A DNA stretch of 64,000 bases from Aquabacter cavernae (GTDB lineage: Bacteria > Pseudomonadota > Alphaproteobacteria > Rhizobiales > Xanthobacteraceae), in assembly GCF_003993795.1 (NCBI RefSeq), contig NZ_RWKV01000016.1, positions 248,001-312,000 on the forward strand. The letters are read 5' to 3'. Positions 24,758-35,187 of this stretch are shown in pieces; within the stretch, counting starts at the first letter, position 1; every line of letters starts with the position of its first letter. Position numbers and translations under genes: made by a program. Under the pieces are notes generated by a model that was given only the letters and a program-made list of their open reading frames with translations, was not told the origin of the DNA and ran no database searches.

Positions 24758-25653
24758 GCGAGCCCGGCGGCGGCAACGAGCTTCAGGCCATCTTCCGCGC
24801 CACCCCCATGCCGGATCTCGGGCCGGAACCCGCGCGCGGCGCCGGGCTTCTCGCGCGGCTCCGCGTCGGCGCGGTGCTTCTGCTCGTGGGCCTCGCGACG
24901 CTCATCGGCATTCCGCTGCAATGGCTTTCGCTGAAGCTCGGCCTGCCCACCCGCCGCTGGATCCCCGCTGTGTTCCACCGCATCGTCCTGCGCCTCATCG
25001 GGGTGCGGGTGCGGGTTCATGGCGCGCCGGCGCAGGGACGGCCGCTGCTGCTTCTGTCCAACCATTCCTCCTGGCTGGACATTTGCGTGGTGGGTTCGCT
25101 GTTTCCCCTGTTCTTCGTCGCCAAGAGCGAGGTGGAAAAGTGGCCGGTCATCGGCCTGCTCGCCGCGCTCCAGCGCAGCGTCTTCGTGAACCGCCAGCGC
25201 CGCAGCGCCACGGGCGCGGTGAACCGGGAGATCGCCGCGCGCCTTGCCCAGGGCGATCCCGTGGTGCTGTTCGCCGAGGGCACCTCCAATGACGGCAACC
25301 GCATCCTGCCGTTCCGCTCCGCTCTGGTGGGCGCCGTGCGGGAAGCCTTCGACGGCGAGCGGCAGGTGTTGGTGCAGCCCATGGCCGTCTCCTATGTGCG
25401 CCTCCAGGGCATGCCCATGGGGCGCAGCCACCGGCCGGTCGCGGCCTGGACCGGCGACCTGGAGCTGGCCCCCCATTTGATGGAGGTGCTGCGCCAGGGG
25501 GCCATCGACGTGGACGTGACGTTCGGGCATGCCCGCATGCTGGACGCCGACGTGGACCGCAAGCGCGTGACCCGCGCCTGCGAGGCGGAGGTGCGGGCCC
25601 TGTTCAGCGCGCAGATTCTGGGCCGCGCGCCGCCCCCCGGCTTCGCGCCTTGA
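24754..25653 (+). CDS. plsC: 1-acyl-sn-glycerol-3-phosphate acyltransferase
   Basis: A 299-residue membrane-bound acyltransferase making phosphatidic acid from lysophosphatidic acid. One hydrophobic segment (about 37-60) is followed by the PlsC domain. The catalytic HX4D is His104-Asp109 in 'NHSSWLD'; 'FAEGTSNDGNRILPFRSAL' is block III. The related OlsA (ornithine lipid synthesis) shares these motifs, so the acyl acceptor is not certain. It overlaps the regulator upstream by 4 bases (ATGA). Confidence 0.9.
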   Translation: MSEPGGGNELQAIFRATPMPDLGPEPARGAGLLARLRVGAVLLLVGLATLIGIPLQWLSLKLGLPTRRWIPAVFHRIVLRLIGVRVRVHGAPAQGRPLLLLSNHSSWLDICVVGSLFPLFFVAKSEVEKWPVIGLLAALQRSVFVNRQRRSATGAVNREIAARLAQGDPVVLFAEGTSNDGNRILPFRSALVGAVREAFDGERQVLVQPMAVSYVRLQGMPMGRSHRPVAAWTGDLELAPHLMEVLRQGAIDVDVTFGHARMLDADVDRKRVTRACEAEVRALFSAQILGRAPPPGFAP

Positions 25654-25745
25654 GCAGATGGGGCCGCGCGCGAGTTTCCAAATGGCGGGTTTGTCAGTAA
25701 AACCTGTGCACGGTGATTTTTCGGACAGGAAGACGTGCGCGCACG

Positions 25746-27233
<1,488 letters not shown>

Positions 27234-27236
27234 GCA

Positions 27237-28334
27237 TTGCGCAGATCCGGTGAGAAGGACCGTTCGCCCCCCGCTCCTCAGGCACCGGCGCGGGAGGGCC
27301 CGGCACGGGCCGCCATCGCCGATCCCTGGGCCATCCAGGGCGAGGACGGCCCCACCCAAGTGGTGCTCGCCTTCGACGACAATCGCCTCGCCACCCAATT
27401 GTTCGGCCATTACGGCCGCAACCTCGCGATGCTCGAGCGCAAGCTGGGCGTGAAGGCGGATTCGCGCGGCAACCATGTGACCCTGGAAGGCGGCCGGGAC
27501 GGCTGCGAGCAGGCGCGTCGGGTGCTGGAGCATCTCTACGAGGCCATGAAGCGCGGCCGCGACATCGGCCCCGGCGACGTGGAAGGCGCCATCCGCGAGG
27601 CGGTGGCGCAGGGCTCGCTGTTCGACTTCGATCCCGCCGAGACCCGCCAGCATTTTGACGAGATCCAGTTGCGCCGCCGCCCCGTGCGGGCGCGCACCGC
27701 CGCGCAGGACGCCTATATCCGCGCTTTGAAGCGCCATACGCTCGTCTTCGGCACCGGCCCGGCCGGCACCGGCAAGACCTGGCTTGCGGTGGCCTATGCG
27801 GTGCACCTGCTGGAACGGCGCATGGTGGACCGCATCATCCTCTCGCGCCCCGCCGTGGAAGCGGGCGAGCGCCTGGGCTTCCTGCCCGGCGACATGAAGG
27901 AGAAGGTGGACCCCTACCTTCGCCCCATCTACGATGCCTTGCACGATCTGATGGACCGCGCCTTCGTGGAGCGGGCGCTTCAGTCGGGCGAGATCGAGAT
28001 TGCGCCGCTCGCCTTCATGCGCGGGCGCACGCTCTCCAACGCGGCGGTCATCCTGGACGAGGCCCAGAACACCACATCCATGCAGATGAAGATGTTCCTG
28101 ACCCGCCTCGGCGAGAATTCCCACATGATCGTCACCGGCGATCCCAGCCAGATCGACCTTCCCTCCGGGCAGACCTCCGGCCTGTTCGAGGCGGTGCGGC
28201 TGCTGGAAGGCGTCGAAGGGGTGGGCGTGAGCCACTTCAAGGCCGAGGACGTGGTGCGCCACGAACTGGTGGGCCGCATCGTCACGGCCTATGAGAATGC
28301 TGCGGCCGCCCGTCTGGCGGCGAGGGAAGCCTGA
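27237..28334 (+). CDS. ybeZ: PhoH family ATPase (YbeZ)
   Basis: A 365-residue P-loop NTPase of the PhoH/YbeZ type, associated with YbeY and ribosome or RNA quality control. Walker A is 'GTGPAGTGKTWLAVAY' (about 172-187) and Walker B is 'AAVILDEAQNTT'. The conserved 'GFLPGDMKEKVDPYLRPIYD' block is present. The TTG at 27237 is the apparent start; the first ~35 residues are low-complexity Pro/Ala/Arg, so a later start is possible. It is in the conserved order ybeZ-ybeY-corC-lnt, probably one operon with miaB. Confidence 0.93.
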   Translation: MRRSGEKDRSPPAPQAPAREGPARAAIADPWAIQGEDGPTQVVLAFDDNRLATQLFGHYGRNLAMLERKLGVKADSRGNHVTLEGGRDGCEQARRVLEHLYEAMKRGRDIGPGDVEGAIREAVAQGSLFDFDPAETRQHFDEIQLRRRPVRARTAAQDAYIRALKRHTLVFGTGPAGTGKTWLAVAYAVHLLERRMVDRIILSRPAVEAGERLGFLPGDMKEKVDPYLRPIYDALHDLMDRAFVERALQSGEIEIAPLAFMRGRTLSNAAVILDEAQNTTSMQMKMFLTRLGENSHMIVTGDPSQIDLPSGQTSGLFEAVRLLEGVEGVGVSHFKAEDVVRHELVGRIVTAYENAAAARLAAREA

Positions 28335-28337
28335 GCC

Positions 28338-28844
28338 ATGGACGGCGCGCGAAGTCCGCTCATCGAGATCGACGTCCTCGCCGAGGCGCCGGGCTGGGAC
28401 GCTCTGCCCGACGCCGACGCCCTCGCGGAGCGTGCCGTGCGCGCCGCCCTCGCCGAGGCGGCGGACCTTGAGGAAGATGTGGATTTCGAGCTGTCCGTGA
28501 CGCTGACGGACGATGCCCGCATCCGCATCCTGAACCGCGACTGGCGCGGCAAGGACAAGCCCACCAACGTCCTCTCCTTCCCCGCCGCCGACGTGCCGGA
28601 CGATGTCACGCCGGTGCCACTGGGGGATGTGATCCTCGCGCTTGAAACCGTGCGCGCGGAGGCGGAGGACGAGGGCAAGGCCCTCGCTGATCATTTCACC
28701 CATCTCGTCGTGCACGGCACCCTGCATCTCATCGGCTTCGACCATGAGAGCGAGGACGAAGCCGAAGAGATGGAAGACACAGAACGGCGCATCCTGGCAG
28801 GGCTCGGCATCGCCGACCCCTATGCCTTGCCCGCCGAACCCTGA
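28338..28844 (+). CDS. ybeY: endoribonuclease/rRNA maturation factor YbeY
   Basis: A 168-residue zinc-dependent endoribonuclease for 16S rRNA 3'-end maturation and 70S quality control. The metal site is the UPF0054 motif HxxxHxxxxxH, 'HGTLHLIGFDHESEDEA' (about residues 126-142). The earlier conserved block 'IRILNRDWRGKDKPTNVLSF' is intact. Begins 3 bp after ybeZ. Confidence 0.94.
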   Translation: MDGARSPLIEIDVLAEAPGWDALPDADALAERAVRAALAEAADLEEDVDFELSVTLTDDARIRILNRDWRGKDKPTNVLSFPAADVPDDVTPVPLGDVILALETVRAEAEDEGKALADHFTHLVVHGTLHLIGFDHESEDEAEEMEDTERRILAGLGIADPYALPAEP

Positions 28845-28853
28845 AGGGAGACC

Positions 28854-29834
28854 ATGTCCATCACCGACCCGTCGAGCGACCCCGCCGCCTCGGAGCCGCA
28901 GAGTTTCATCGACCGATTGCGTGCCCTCCTCGGCGCCTTCCGGCCTCATGCGTCCCTGCGCACCGACCTTGTGGAAGTGCTGGACGCCAATGCCGAGGGT
29001 GCGATGGAGGAGGGAAGCGAATTCTCCCCGTCCGAGCGCAAGATGCTACGCAACATCCTGCACCTCAAGGAGGTGGGGATCGGGGACATCATGGTGCCGC
29101 GCGCCGAGATCGTGGCCGTCCACAAGGACGTGACCCTCGCCGAGCTGCTGGCCACCTTCGCCAATGCCGCCCATTCCCGGCTCGTGGTCTATGACGACAC
29201 GCTGGACGACCCGGTGGGGATGGTTCACATCCGCGACCTGCTCGGCTTCATCACCGGGGCCCACAAGAACAAGGACGAGATCAGCGTCGCCGACATCAAT
29301 CTGGCGGCGGTGGATCTCACCCAGTCCCTGGCGGTCACGGACCTGATCCGGCGCCTTCTCTATGTGCCGCCCTCCATGCCCGCCGCGGACCTTCTGGTGT
29401 CCATGCAGGCCGCGCGCGTGCACCTCGCCCTCGTCATCGATGAATATGGCGGCACGGACGGCCTCGTCTCCATCGAGGACGTGGTGGAGGAGATCGTGGG
29501 CGAGATCGAGGACGAGCATGACGACGAGGCCGCGCTCATCAAGGCGCAGCCCGACGGCACCTTCCTCGTGGATGCCCGCACCCCCATGGACGAAATATTG
29601 AAGACGCTGGGGCCGGACTTCGCGCCGGAAGAGGTCACCGAGGAGGTGGATTCCCTCGGCGGCCTCGTGGTGACGCTGGCCGCGCGCGTGCCGCGGCCGG
29701 GCGAGGTCATCGTGACGCCGGGCGCCTTCCGCATCGAGGTGGTGGATGCCGACCCGCGCCGCGTGAAGCAATTGCGCATCCTTCCCCCGGTCTCCGCGGA
29801 ACCGGACAGCGCAGCCGGCGGCGAGGGGGCGTGA
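28854..29834 (+). CDS. corC: CorC/HlyC-type CBS-domain transporter-associated protein (TlyC/YbeX)
   Basis: A 326-residue cytoplasmic protein. Two CBS domains (about 75-200, starting at 'IGDIMVPRAEIVAVHKDVTL') are followed by the CorC_HlyC transporter-associated domain (about 225-310, 'EVTEEVDSLGGLVVTLAARV'). No membrane DUF21 domain is present, matching the short YbeX form. Reported roles are magnesium/cobalt efflux accessory and, for YbeX, ribosome metabolism; the latter fits the ybeY context. The start has GAAGGGAG before the ATG; the stop overlaps lnt by 4 bases. Confidence 0.9.
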   Translation: MSITDPSSDPAASEPQSFIDRLRALLGAFRPHASLRTDLVEVLDANAEGAMEEGSEFSPSERKMLRNILHLKEVGIGDIMVPRAEIVAVHKDVTLAELLATFANAAHSRLVVYDDTLDDPVGMVHIRDLLGFITGAHKNKDEISVADINLAAVDLTQSLAVTDLIRRLLYVPPSMPAADLLVSMQAARVHLALVIDEYGGTDGLVSIEDVVEEIVGEIEDEHDDEAALIKAQPDGTFLVDARTPMDEILKTLGPDFAPEEVTEEVDSLGGLVVTLAARVPRPGEVIVTPGAFRIEVVDADPRRVKQLRILPPVSAEPDSAAGGEGA

Positions 29835-31426
29835 GCGAGGGGGCGCGTCCCGGCGCCGTGGACCGTGTCCGCCGCCTTCAGGGCTGGCGGCGCTGGCTGT
29901 TCGCCTTCGGCGCGGGAGCCGTGTCGGCCCTCTCCACGGCGCCCTTCGGCCTGTGGCCGATCCTCTTCCTCACCTTTCCGGCCCTCATCCTGCTTCTGGA
30001 CGGCCCGCCGTCATCGGGCTGGCGCGCCATCCGGGCGGCGGCGGCCACGGGCTGGTGGTTCGGCTTCGGCTATTTCCTCGCCTCCCTCTGGTGGATCGGC
30101 AACGCCTTCCTGGTGGAAGCGGGCGTGTTCGCCTGGCTGCTGCCGTTCGCGGTGGTCTCGCTGCCCGCCGGGCTCGCTCTGTTTTCCGCCCTCGGCCTTG
30201 CCACGGCGCGGCTCCTCTGGTCGCGGGGGCCCATGCGCGTGGGCGCCTTCGCCTTCGGCCTCGGCGGGGCGGAATGGCTGCGGGGCCATGTGCTCACGGG
30301 CTTTCCCTGGAACACGTTCGGCTATGCGCTGGCGGAAAATCTCGCGCTCGCGCAGAGCGCGGCCCTGGTGGGGCTCTGGGGCCTGACGCTGGCGGCCATT
30401 CTCATCTTCGCCGCGCCCATCTTGCTGCTGGACGGATCGCGGCGCGCCCGGCTCCTCGGCCCCGCGCTTGCCGCCGCCGTGCTGCTCGTCGCCTTCGGCT
30501 GGGGGTCCTGGCGCCTCGCCCAGCCCGCCGCGCCGCTTCTGCCGGGGGTGCATCTGCGCATCATGCAGCCCGCTTTGCCGCAGGACCAGAAGTTCGCCTA
30601 TGGGGAGCGGCAGCGCATCCTCGACGATTATCTCGCCCTCAGCGCGCAGCCGAGCCAAGTCTATCCCGGCGGGCTGAAGGATGTGAGCGTTCTGATCTGG
30701 CCGGAATCCGCCTTCCCCTTCGTTTATGAGCGCGAGCCCTGGGCACGCGAGCGTATTGAAGAGACGTTGCCGGACACGGTGATCTTGGTCACAGGCGCGG
30801 CGCGCTATGGGCCGCCGCCGCCCGGCCAGACATCCTTCTTCTACAACTCCATCCGGGTGATGGACGGGCACGGCACCGTTCTGCAGAACGCGGACAAGGT
30901 CCATCTCGTACCGTTCGGAGAATATCTTCCCTTTCAAAGGGTGATGGAGGAGATCGGCTTCGAGCAACTCACGCGCCAGCGTGGCGGCTTTGCTTCGGGC
31001 CTTACGCTCAAGCCCCTGCTCATTCCCGGCTTGCCGACAGCCGCTCCACTCATCTGTTACGAAGCGATCTTTCCGGGCGCGGTGATTCCCGAGGGCGAGC
31101 GGCCCGGTTTTCTGTTGAACGTGACCAATGATGCCTGGTTCGGTGCAACCCCCGGTCCCTATCAGCACTTTCTCCAGGCCCGTCTGAGGGCCATCGAAGA
31201 GGGGCTTCCGCTGGTGCGGGCCGCCAATACGGGGATTTCGGCGGTGATCGACCCGGTGGGACGGATCGTCGCATCCCTATCGCTAGGCGAGAAAGGCAAC
31301 CTTGACGTGGGTTTGCCGCCGGCTTCGGATATCCCGCCGCCCGCCGCCGGGCACCCTCATCTGGCATTTCTATTATTGCTGATAATGACTTTCATTATTG
31401 CGTTGAATGGCCTCCGGAAATCTTAA
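29831..31426 (+). CDS. lnt: apolipoprotein N-acyltransferase
   Basis: A 531-residue inner-membrane enzyme adding the third acyl chain to lipoproteins. About seven N-terminal membrane helices (about 15-235) precede a periplasmic nitrilase-like domain. The catalytic triad is visible: Glu in 'IWPESAFPFVYE' (about 291), Lys in 'NADKVHLVPFGEYLPF' (about 356) and Cys in 'PLICYEAIFPG' (about 409). GTG start overlapping the corC stop (GTGA). The last gene of the ybeZ-ybeY-corC-lnt run. Confidence 0.95.
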   Translation: MSEGARPGAVDRVRRLQGWRRWLFAFGAGAVSALSTAPFGLWPILFLTFPALILLLDGPPSSGWRAIRAAAATGWWFGFGYFLASLWWIGNAFLVEAGVFAWLLPFAVVSLPAGLALFSALGLATARLLWSRGPMRVGAFAFGLGGAEWLRGHVLTGFPWNTFGYALAENLALAQSAALVGLWGLTLAAILIFAAPILLLDGSRRARLLGPALAAAVLLVAFGWGSWRLAQPAAPLLPGVHLRIMQPALPQDQKFAYGERQRILDDYLALSAQPSQVYPGGLKDVSVLIWPESAFPFVYEREPWARERIEETLPDTVILVTGAARYGPPPPGQTSFFYNSIRVMDGHGTVLQNADKVHLVPFGEYLPFQRVMEEIGFEQLTRQRGGFASGLTLKPLLIPGLPTAAPLICYEAIFPGAVIPEGERPGFLLNVTNDAWFGATPGPYQHFLQARLRAIEEGLPLVRAANTGISAVIDPVGRIVASLSLGEKGNLDVGLPPASDIPPPAAGHPHLAFLLLLIMTFIIALNGLRKS

Positions 31427-31548
31427 TTTACGCAATCACACGTAAAAGTTGATCGACGCTACATCCTTAAATGCGTATCTTGCCGGCGTCAGGGCAGCCT
31501 TCGCTTCGCGAAGTTCACATTCTCTTTTCCGATTCAGCCGGAGAGACC

Positions 31549-31962
31549 ATGGCCAAGAAGGCGCCGAATCCTATCGACAAGCACGTTGGAAGCCGCGTCC
31601 GTATGAGACGGATGATGGTGGGTATGAGCCAGGAGAAGCTTGGAGAGAGCCTCGGCATCACCTTCCAGCAAATCCAGAAATACGAGAAGGGCACGAACCG
31701 CATCGGCGCGAGCCGGTTGCAGCAGATTTCCATCACGCTTGGTGTTCCCGTCGCCTTCTTCTTCGAAGGCGCCCCGACGCTCGTTCCGAACGAGGAGGGC
31801 TTCAGCGAAGCGGCCTCTCCGACCTTCGTGAACGATTTCCTCGCCACGTCCGACGGCCTCGCGCTGACCCGCAACTTCATGCGGATCTCCGACAGCAAGG
31901 TGCGCCGGCGTATCGTGGACCTCGTCGCCGCCATTGCGGGAGACGAGCCCGTCCAGGCGTAG
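31549..31962 (+). CDS. praR: PraR-type XRE-family HTH regulator
   Basis: A 137-residue cytoplasmic regulator. The HTH_3 domain is at about 12-68: '[19 protein letters not shown]', then '[20 protein letters not shown]' and '[16 protein letters not shown]'. This matches PraR, which represses reb genes in Azorhizobium and controls biofilm/quorum genes in Rhizobium. Its location between lnt and metK also fits. The ATG at 31549 follows GGAGAG; a 26-residue upstream extension is unsupported. Just upstream, TTTACG-N8-CGTAAA (about 31432-31451) is an inverted repeat that could be an operator. Confidence 0.85.
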   Translation: MAKKAPNPIDKHVGSRVRMRRMMVGMSQEKLGESLGITFQQIQKYEKGTNRIGASRLQQISITLGVPVAFFFEGAPTLVPNEEGFSEAASPTFVNDFLATSDGLALTRNFMRISDSKVRRRIVDLVAAIAGDEPVQA

Positions 31963-31986
31963 AATTCGTTTTTACAAACGCATTCG

Positions 31987-32010
31987 GCAAGCCGGTCTTG
32001 ACCGGCTTGC
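31987..32010 (+). terminator. hairpin between praR and metK
   Basis: Perfect 10-bp stem GCAAGCCGGT/ACCGGCTTGC with loop CTTG, followed by GCGCCTTTGG. It may end the praR transcript or act in the metK leader. The ~50 bases between it and the metK start do not match SAM-binding riboswitch cores I know. Confidence 0.55.
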
Positions 32011-32060
32011 GCGCCTTTGGGAAAAGCGTCGCACTGCCGCGGATGTGGCGCGAGGAAACT

Positions 32061-33254
32061 ATGGCTCGGTCATCTTACCTGTTTACCAGTGAATCCGTCT
32101 CCGAGGGTCACCCCGACAAGGTGTGCGACCGCATCTCCGACGAAGTGGTGGACGGTTTCTTCCGCACCGCCGCCGAGCAGGGGATCGACCCCACCCAGAT
32201 TCGCGTCGCCTGCGAAACCCTGGCGACCACCAATCGGGTGGTGATCGCGGGCGAGACCCGCGGCCCCTCCACCATCACCAAGGACTACGTGTCCCACCTC
32301 GCCCGGCTCGCGATCCGCGACATCGGGTACGAGCAGGAGGGCTTCCACTGGGAGACCGCCGACATCGAGGTGCTGCTGCATGCCCAGTCGGCGGACATCG
32401 CCCAGGGCGTGGACATTGCCGGCAACAAGGATGAAGGCGCGGGCGACCAGGGCATCATGTTCGGCTATGCGGTCCGCGAGACCCCCGAGCTGATGCCGGC
32501 CCCCATCTTCTATGCCCACAGGATCCTGAAGGTTCTGGCGGACGCCCGCCGCTCCGGCGAGACCATGGCGCTCGGCCCGGACGCCAAGAGCCAGGTGACC
32601 GTGCGCTATGAGGACGGCAAGCCGGTGGGGGTGACGCAGCTCGTCCTCTCCACCCAGCACCTGGATGCGCACCTGTCCTCCCACGACGTGCGCGCCATCG
32701 TGGAACCCTATATCCGCCAGGCCCTTCCCGAAGGCTGGCTGAACTCCGAGACGGTCTGGCACGTCAATCCTACGGGCAAGTTCGTGATCGGCGGCCCGGA
32801 CGGCGATTGCGGCCTCACCGGCCGCAAGATCATCGTGGACACCTATGGTGGAGCGGCCCCCCACGGCGGCGGTGCCTTTTCCGGCAAGGATCCCACCAAG
32901 GTGGACCGCTCGGCCGCCTATGCCGCCCGCTATCTGGCGAAGAACGTGGTGGCGGCGGGCCTTGCGGACCGTGCCACCATCCAGCTCGCTTATGCCATCG
33001 GCGTCTCCGACCCGCTGGCTGTCTATGTGGACCTGCACGGCACCGGACAGGTGGCGGAAGGCCGCCTGGAGAGCGTGCTGCGCGAGGTGGTGAACCTGCG
33101 TCCGCGCGGCATTCGCGAGCACCTGAACCTGTGCCAGCCCATCTATGCCCGCACCTCCGCCTATGGCCATTTCGGCCGGGCGCCGGAAGCGGACGGCGGC
33201 TTCTCCTGGGAGAAGACCGACCTCGTGGACAAGCTGAAGTCCGCGCTGGCCTGA
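32061..33254 (+). CDS. metK: S-adenosylmethionine synthetase
   Basis: A 397-residue enzyme making SAM from methionine and ATP. Family motifs: '[20 protein letters not shown]' at the N-terminus, the ATP-binding hexapeptide-like '[12 protein letters not shown]', and the P-loop-like '[19 protein letters not shown]'. Residues '[13 protein letters not shown]' are also diagnostic. The ATG at 32061 follows CGAGGAAACT; the much longer upstream open frame is an artefact. It supplies methyl groups for the many methyltransferases in the window (RsmB, TrmB, Cfa, MiaB). Confidence 0.97.
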   Translation: MARSSYLFTSESVSEGHPDKVCDRISDEVVDGFFRTAAEQGIDPTQIRVACETLATTNRVVIAGETRGPSTITKDYVSHLARLAIRDIGYEQEGFHWETADIEVLLHAQSADIAQGVDIAGNKDEGAGDQGIMFGYAVRETPELMPAPIFYAHRILKVLADARRSGETMALGPDAKSQVTVRYEDGKPVGVTQLVLSTQHLDAHLSSHDVRAIVEPYIRQALPEGWLNSETVWHVNPTGKFVIGGPDGDCGLTGRKIIVDTYGGAAPHGGGAFSGKDPTKVDRSAAYAARYLAKNVVAAGLADRATIQLAYAIGVSDPLAVYVDLHGTGQVAEGRLESVLREVVNLRPRGIREHLNLCQPIYARTSAYGHFGRAPEADGGFSWEKTDLVDKLKSALA

Positions 33255-33302
33255 TCGCCCCGCCGGTCCTCGGACCGGCGCCGGGCAGGCGGAAACGGGG
33301 GT

Positions 33303-33321
33303 CCATGAGCCCGGCTCATGG
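33303..33321. repeat. short palindrome between metK and its terminator
   Basis: CCATGAGC/GCTCATGG with a 3-base loop. A hairpin in the metK 3' UTR or a protein-binding palindrome; no function known. Confidence 0.4.
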
Positions 33322-33368
33322 GCGCCTCTGGCGCGAAACGCCCTTCCTGTTCATGCCCTGTGCGCGCG

Positions 33369-33400
33369 AAAAGGGCCGGAAACGGCCCTTTTTTCCGTTT
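33369..33400 (+). terminator. intrinsic terminator of metK
   Basis: AAAAGGGCCG/CGGCCCTTTT with a GAAA tetraloop (33369-33392), followed by TTCCGTTTT. A textbook intrinsic terminator. Confidence 0.92.
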
Positions 33401-33434
33401 TAGAGTGCGGTCGCCCTTCTCTCCATGCGCTGGA

Positions 33435-33475
33435 GCCTGATCGCCTCAGGATGAGAAAACCTGAGGCGATCAGGC
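33435..33475. repeat. 16-bp perfect inverted repeat between metK and trmB
   Basis: GCCTGATCGCCTCAGG and its exact reverse complement flank a 9-base loop (33451-33459, ATGAGAAAA). No U-run follows, so it is more like a dispersed intergenic palindrome of Rhizobiales than a terminator. It lies 33 bp before the trmB start. Confidence 0.7.
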
Positions 33476-33508
33476 GCCAGTGGCCCCTCTTCTTCCTGTT
33501 CTCGACGG

Positions 33509-34270
33509 ATGATGCTCATGTCCGTGAAAGCTGACGCGGACGGTATAACGAACGCTCTTATGCCTGCCGCAGACGGTCCCCGGCGCGATCCGCAGACCGG
33601 GCAGATGGCCTCTTTCCACGGCCGCCGCGTGGGCAAGCCCCTGCGTCCCGTGCAGGCGGAGGCCCATGCGCGGCTGTTCGACCGCTATCGCCTCTCCCTC
33701 GATGCGCTGGCGGAGCCCACCGCCTTGTTTTCGCGACCGGTGGAAGCGCTGGGGCTGGAAATCGGCTTCGGCGGCGGCGAGCATCTGGTCCACGCCGCCG
33801 GGACCCGCCCCGGCTGGGGCTTCCTGGGCGTCGAGCCGTTCCTGAACGGCATGACCCGCGCGCTCATGGACCTGGAGGCCGCGGGCCTCGACAATGTGCG
33901 GGTGTTCGACGATGACGCGGCACTGGTCCTCGCCCGGCTTCCGGCGGCGAGCCTCGCGCGGGTGGACCTCTTTTATCCCGACCCCTGGCCCAAGCGCCGC
34001 CACTGGAAGCGCCGCTTCGTGCGGCCGGACAATCTCGACCTCATCACCCGCGCGCTGAAGCCGGGCGGCCTGTTCCGCTTCGCCAGCGACGTGCCGGATT
34101 ATGTGGACTGGTGCCTGCGGGAAGTGCGCGCCCACGGGGCGCTCGCCTGGACGGCCGAGACGGCGGACGACTGGCGCCGCCCCTTCGAGGGCTGGCCCGG
34201 CACCCGCTATGAGGCGAAGGCGCTGAAGGCCGGGCGCGTGGGCACCTATCTCACCTTCCTGCGCCCCTGA
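33509..34270 (+). CDS. trmB: tRNA (guanine-N7-)-methyltransferase
   Basis: About 253 residues; methylates G46 of tRNA variable loops using SAM. Diagnostic blocks: 'LEIGFGGGEHLVHAA' (SAM-binding motif I), 'FLGVEPFLNGM', and the signature 'VDLFYPDPWPKRRHWKRRFV' (about 152-171). The N-terminus is loosely defined; ATGs at 33509, 33512, 33518 and 33560 are all in frame. trmB after metK is the usual order in Hyphomicrobiales. Confidence 0.94.
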   Translation: MMLMSVKADADGITNALMPAADGPRRDPQTGQMASFHGRRVGKPLRPVQAEAHARLFDRYRLSLDALAEPTALFSRPVEALGLEIGFGGGEHLVHAAGTRPGWGFLGVEPFLNGMTRALMDLEAAGLDNVRVFDDDAALVLARLPAASLARVDLFYPDPWPKRRHWKRRFVRPDNLDLITRALKPGGLFRFASDVPDYVDWCLREVRAHGALAWTAETADDWRRPFEGWPGTRYEAKALKAGRVGTYLTFLRP

Positions 34271-34301
34271 GCGGGCGTTTCACGCTTCGCTCGGAAATGC
34301 T

Positions 34302-34667
34302 CTAATCCAGCCGCGTGCCGGGCCGGAAGCCCGGGGCTTCGCCGGGAAGCGGGGTGCCGTGCGCGAATGGGTCGTGCCCCTCGCCCGCATGGGAAGACAC
34401 GCCGCGCATGGTGGCCCCCTCGCCGTCACGAGCCTGACGCAAAGGCGGCGCGGCCGGATGAGGCGCCCCCGGTGTCTCGATGCCCAATTTGGCGAGCACC
34501 CGATTGGGGGGCTCGTCGATGAGAACCTGCACATTGCGCCCGCTGTCGTTGCGCTCCGTGGTGACGATGTGGCACCCGTCCGCCCGCACATAGACCGAAA
34601 TGATCTGCGACGGATTTATGAACACCCGCGAAGCGCCCGCTGCGCGGGTCTTGAATTCTATCAGCAT
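34302..34667 (-). CDS. small hypothetical protein
   Basis: A 121-residue protein from MLIEFKTRAAG, chosen because GGGAGAGG lies just before that ATG. The N-terminal ~65 residues look folded and beta-rich ('SRVFINPSQIISVYVRADG', 'CHIVTTERNDSGRNVQVLID'), somewhat like FlbD/phage-type small domains. The remainder is Pro/Gly/Arg-rich and probably disordered. I do not recognise a family with confidence. It is isolated between trmB (convergent) and the repeat-rich region. Confidence 0.55.
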   Translation of the reverse strand: MLIEFKTRAAGASRVFINPSQIISVYVRADGCHIVTTERNDSGRNVQVLIDEPPNRVLAKLGIETPGAPHPAAPPLRQARDGEGATMRGVSSHAGEGHDPFAHGTPLPGEAPGFRPGTRLD

Positions 34668-34894
34668 ATGCCTCTCCCTAATGGAGACAGCATATCCTGA
34701 ATTGATGCAAAATAAAGGCAAGCTAGAAACGGTGCCTTTCAACCTCTCCCGACCTCCTCTGCTGGACGCGGTCTTGCCCACCCTCCATCAAGTCGTGAAG
34801 CGGCAAGGCAAGATGAAGATTCCCTTGGCAATTGGCATCGATTCAGTGAAAAATCGATATTATTGAAGGCGATAACCACACCTGTTCCAGCCGT

Positions 34895-34975
34895 CCTGGA
34901 GCGTTTCCGGGCGAAACGTGAAGCGGTTCGCGTGGAGGAAACGCATAGAAACAAAGAGATAGAGCGTCTCTGCGT
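34895..34975. repeat. dispersed Rhizobiales intergenic repeat (MITE-like)
   Basis: The segment GGAGCGTTTCCGGGCGAAAC, continuing AAGCGGTTCGCGTGGAGGAA and ending ACAAAGAGATAGAGC, closely resembles a short repeat that I recall occurring many times between genes in Rhizobiales. Its ends GCGTTTCC (34901-34908) and GGAAACGC (34937-34944) are inverted repeats. Recognition is from memory. Confidence 0.6.
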
Positions 34976-35066
34976 GTCCATGAAAAGCTCGAACACCCTG
35001 AAGGGGCCGCCCCGACCGCTTGACTGTCGACCCAACCCAGGTTGCCGTTTCCGGCCGGGCTTCCGC

Positions 35067-35114
35067 GCCAGACGCCCTGCCAGACGCCCTGCCACACGCC
35101 CTGCCACACGCCCA
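35067..35114. repeat. 12-bp tandem repeat, four copies
   Basis: GCCAGACGCCCT, GCCAGACGCCCT, GCCACACGCCCT, GCCACACGCCCA in direct succession. Likely slippage-prone; no function evident. Confidence 0.9.
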
Positions 35115-35187
35115 CCGCCCGCGTCCGACTGTCTCAGCCCCTCTTTTTGCGAATGAGTTGCATCTGCAGCCATCCCATGCCATGGTC

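Larger units (their letters stand above)
34668..35187. other. gene-free, repeat-bearing region upstream of sitA
   Basis: About 520 bases with no supportable gene. It holds a dispersed Rhizobiales-type repeat (34895-34975) and a 12-bp tandem repeat (35067-35114), both listed separately. Open frames across the tandem repeat give GVWQ-type periodic peptides and are artefacts. Base composition around 34680-34880 is noticeably more AT-rich than the flanking genes. Confidence 0.6.

Noticed and set aside
31963-32060. SAM-responsive riboswitch before metK
   Set aside because: Apart from one simple hairpin the leader does not match the SAM-II, SAM-V or SAM/SAH cores I can recall.
34843-35115. Small protein with GVWQ repeats
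   Set aside because: It is just the translation of the 12-bp tandem repeat; no ribosome site or homologue-like segment.
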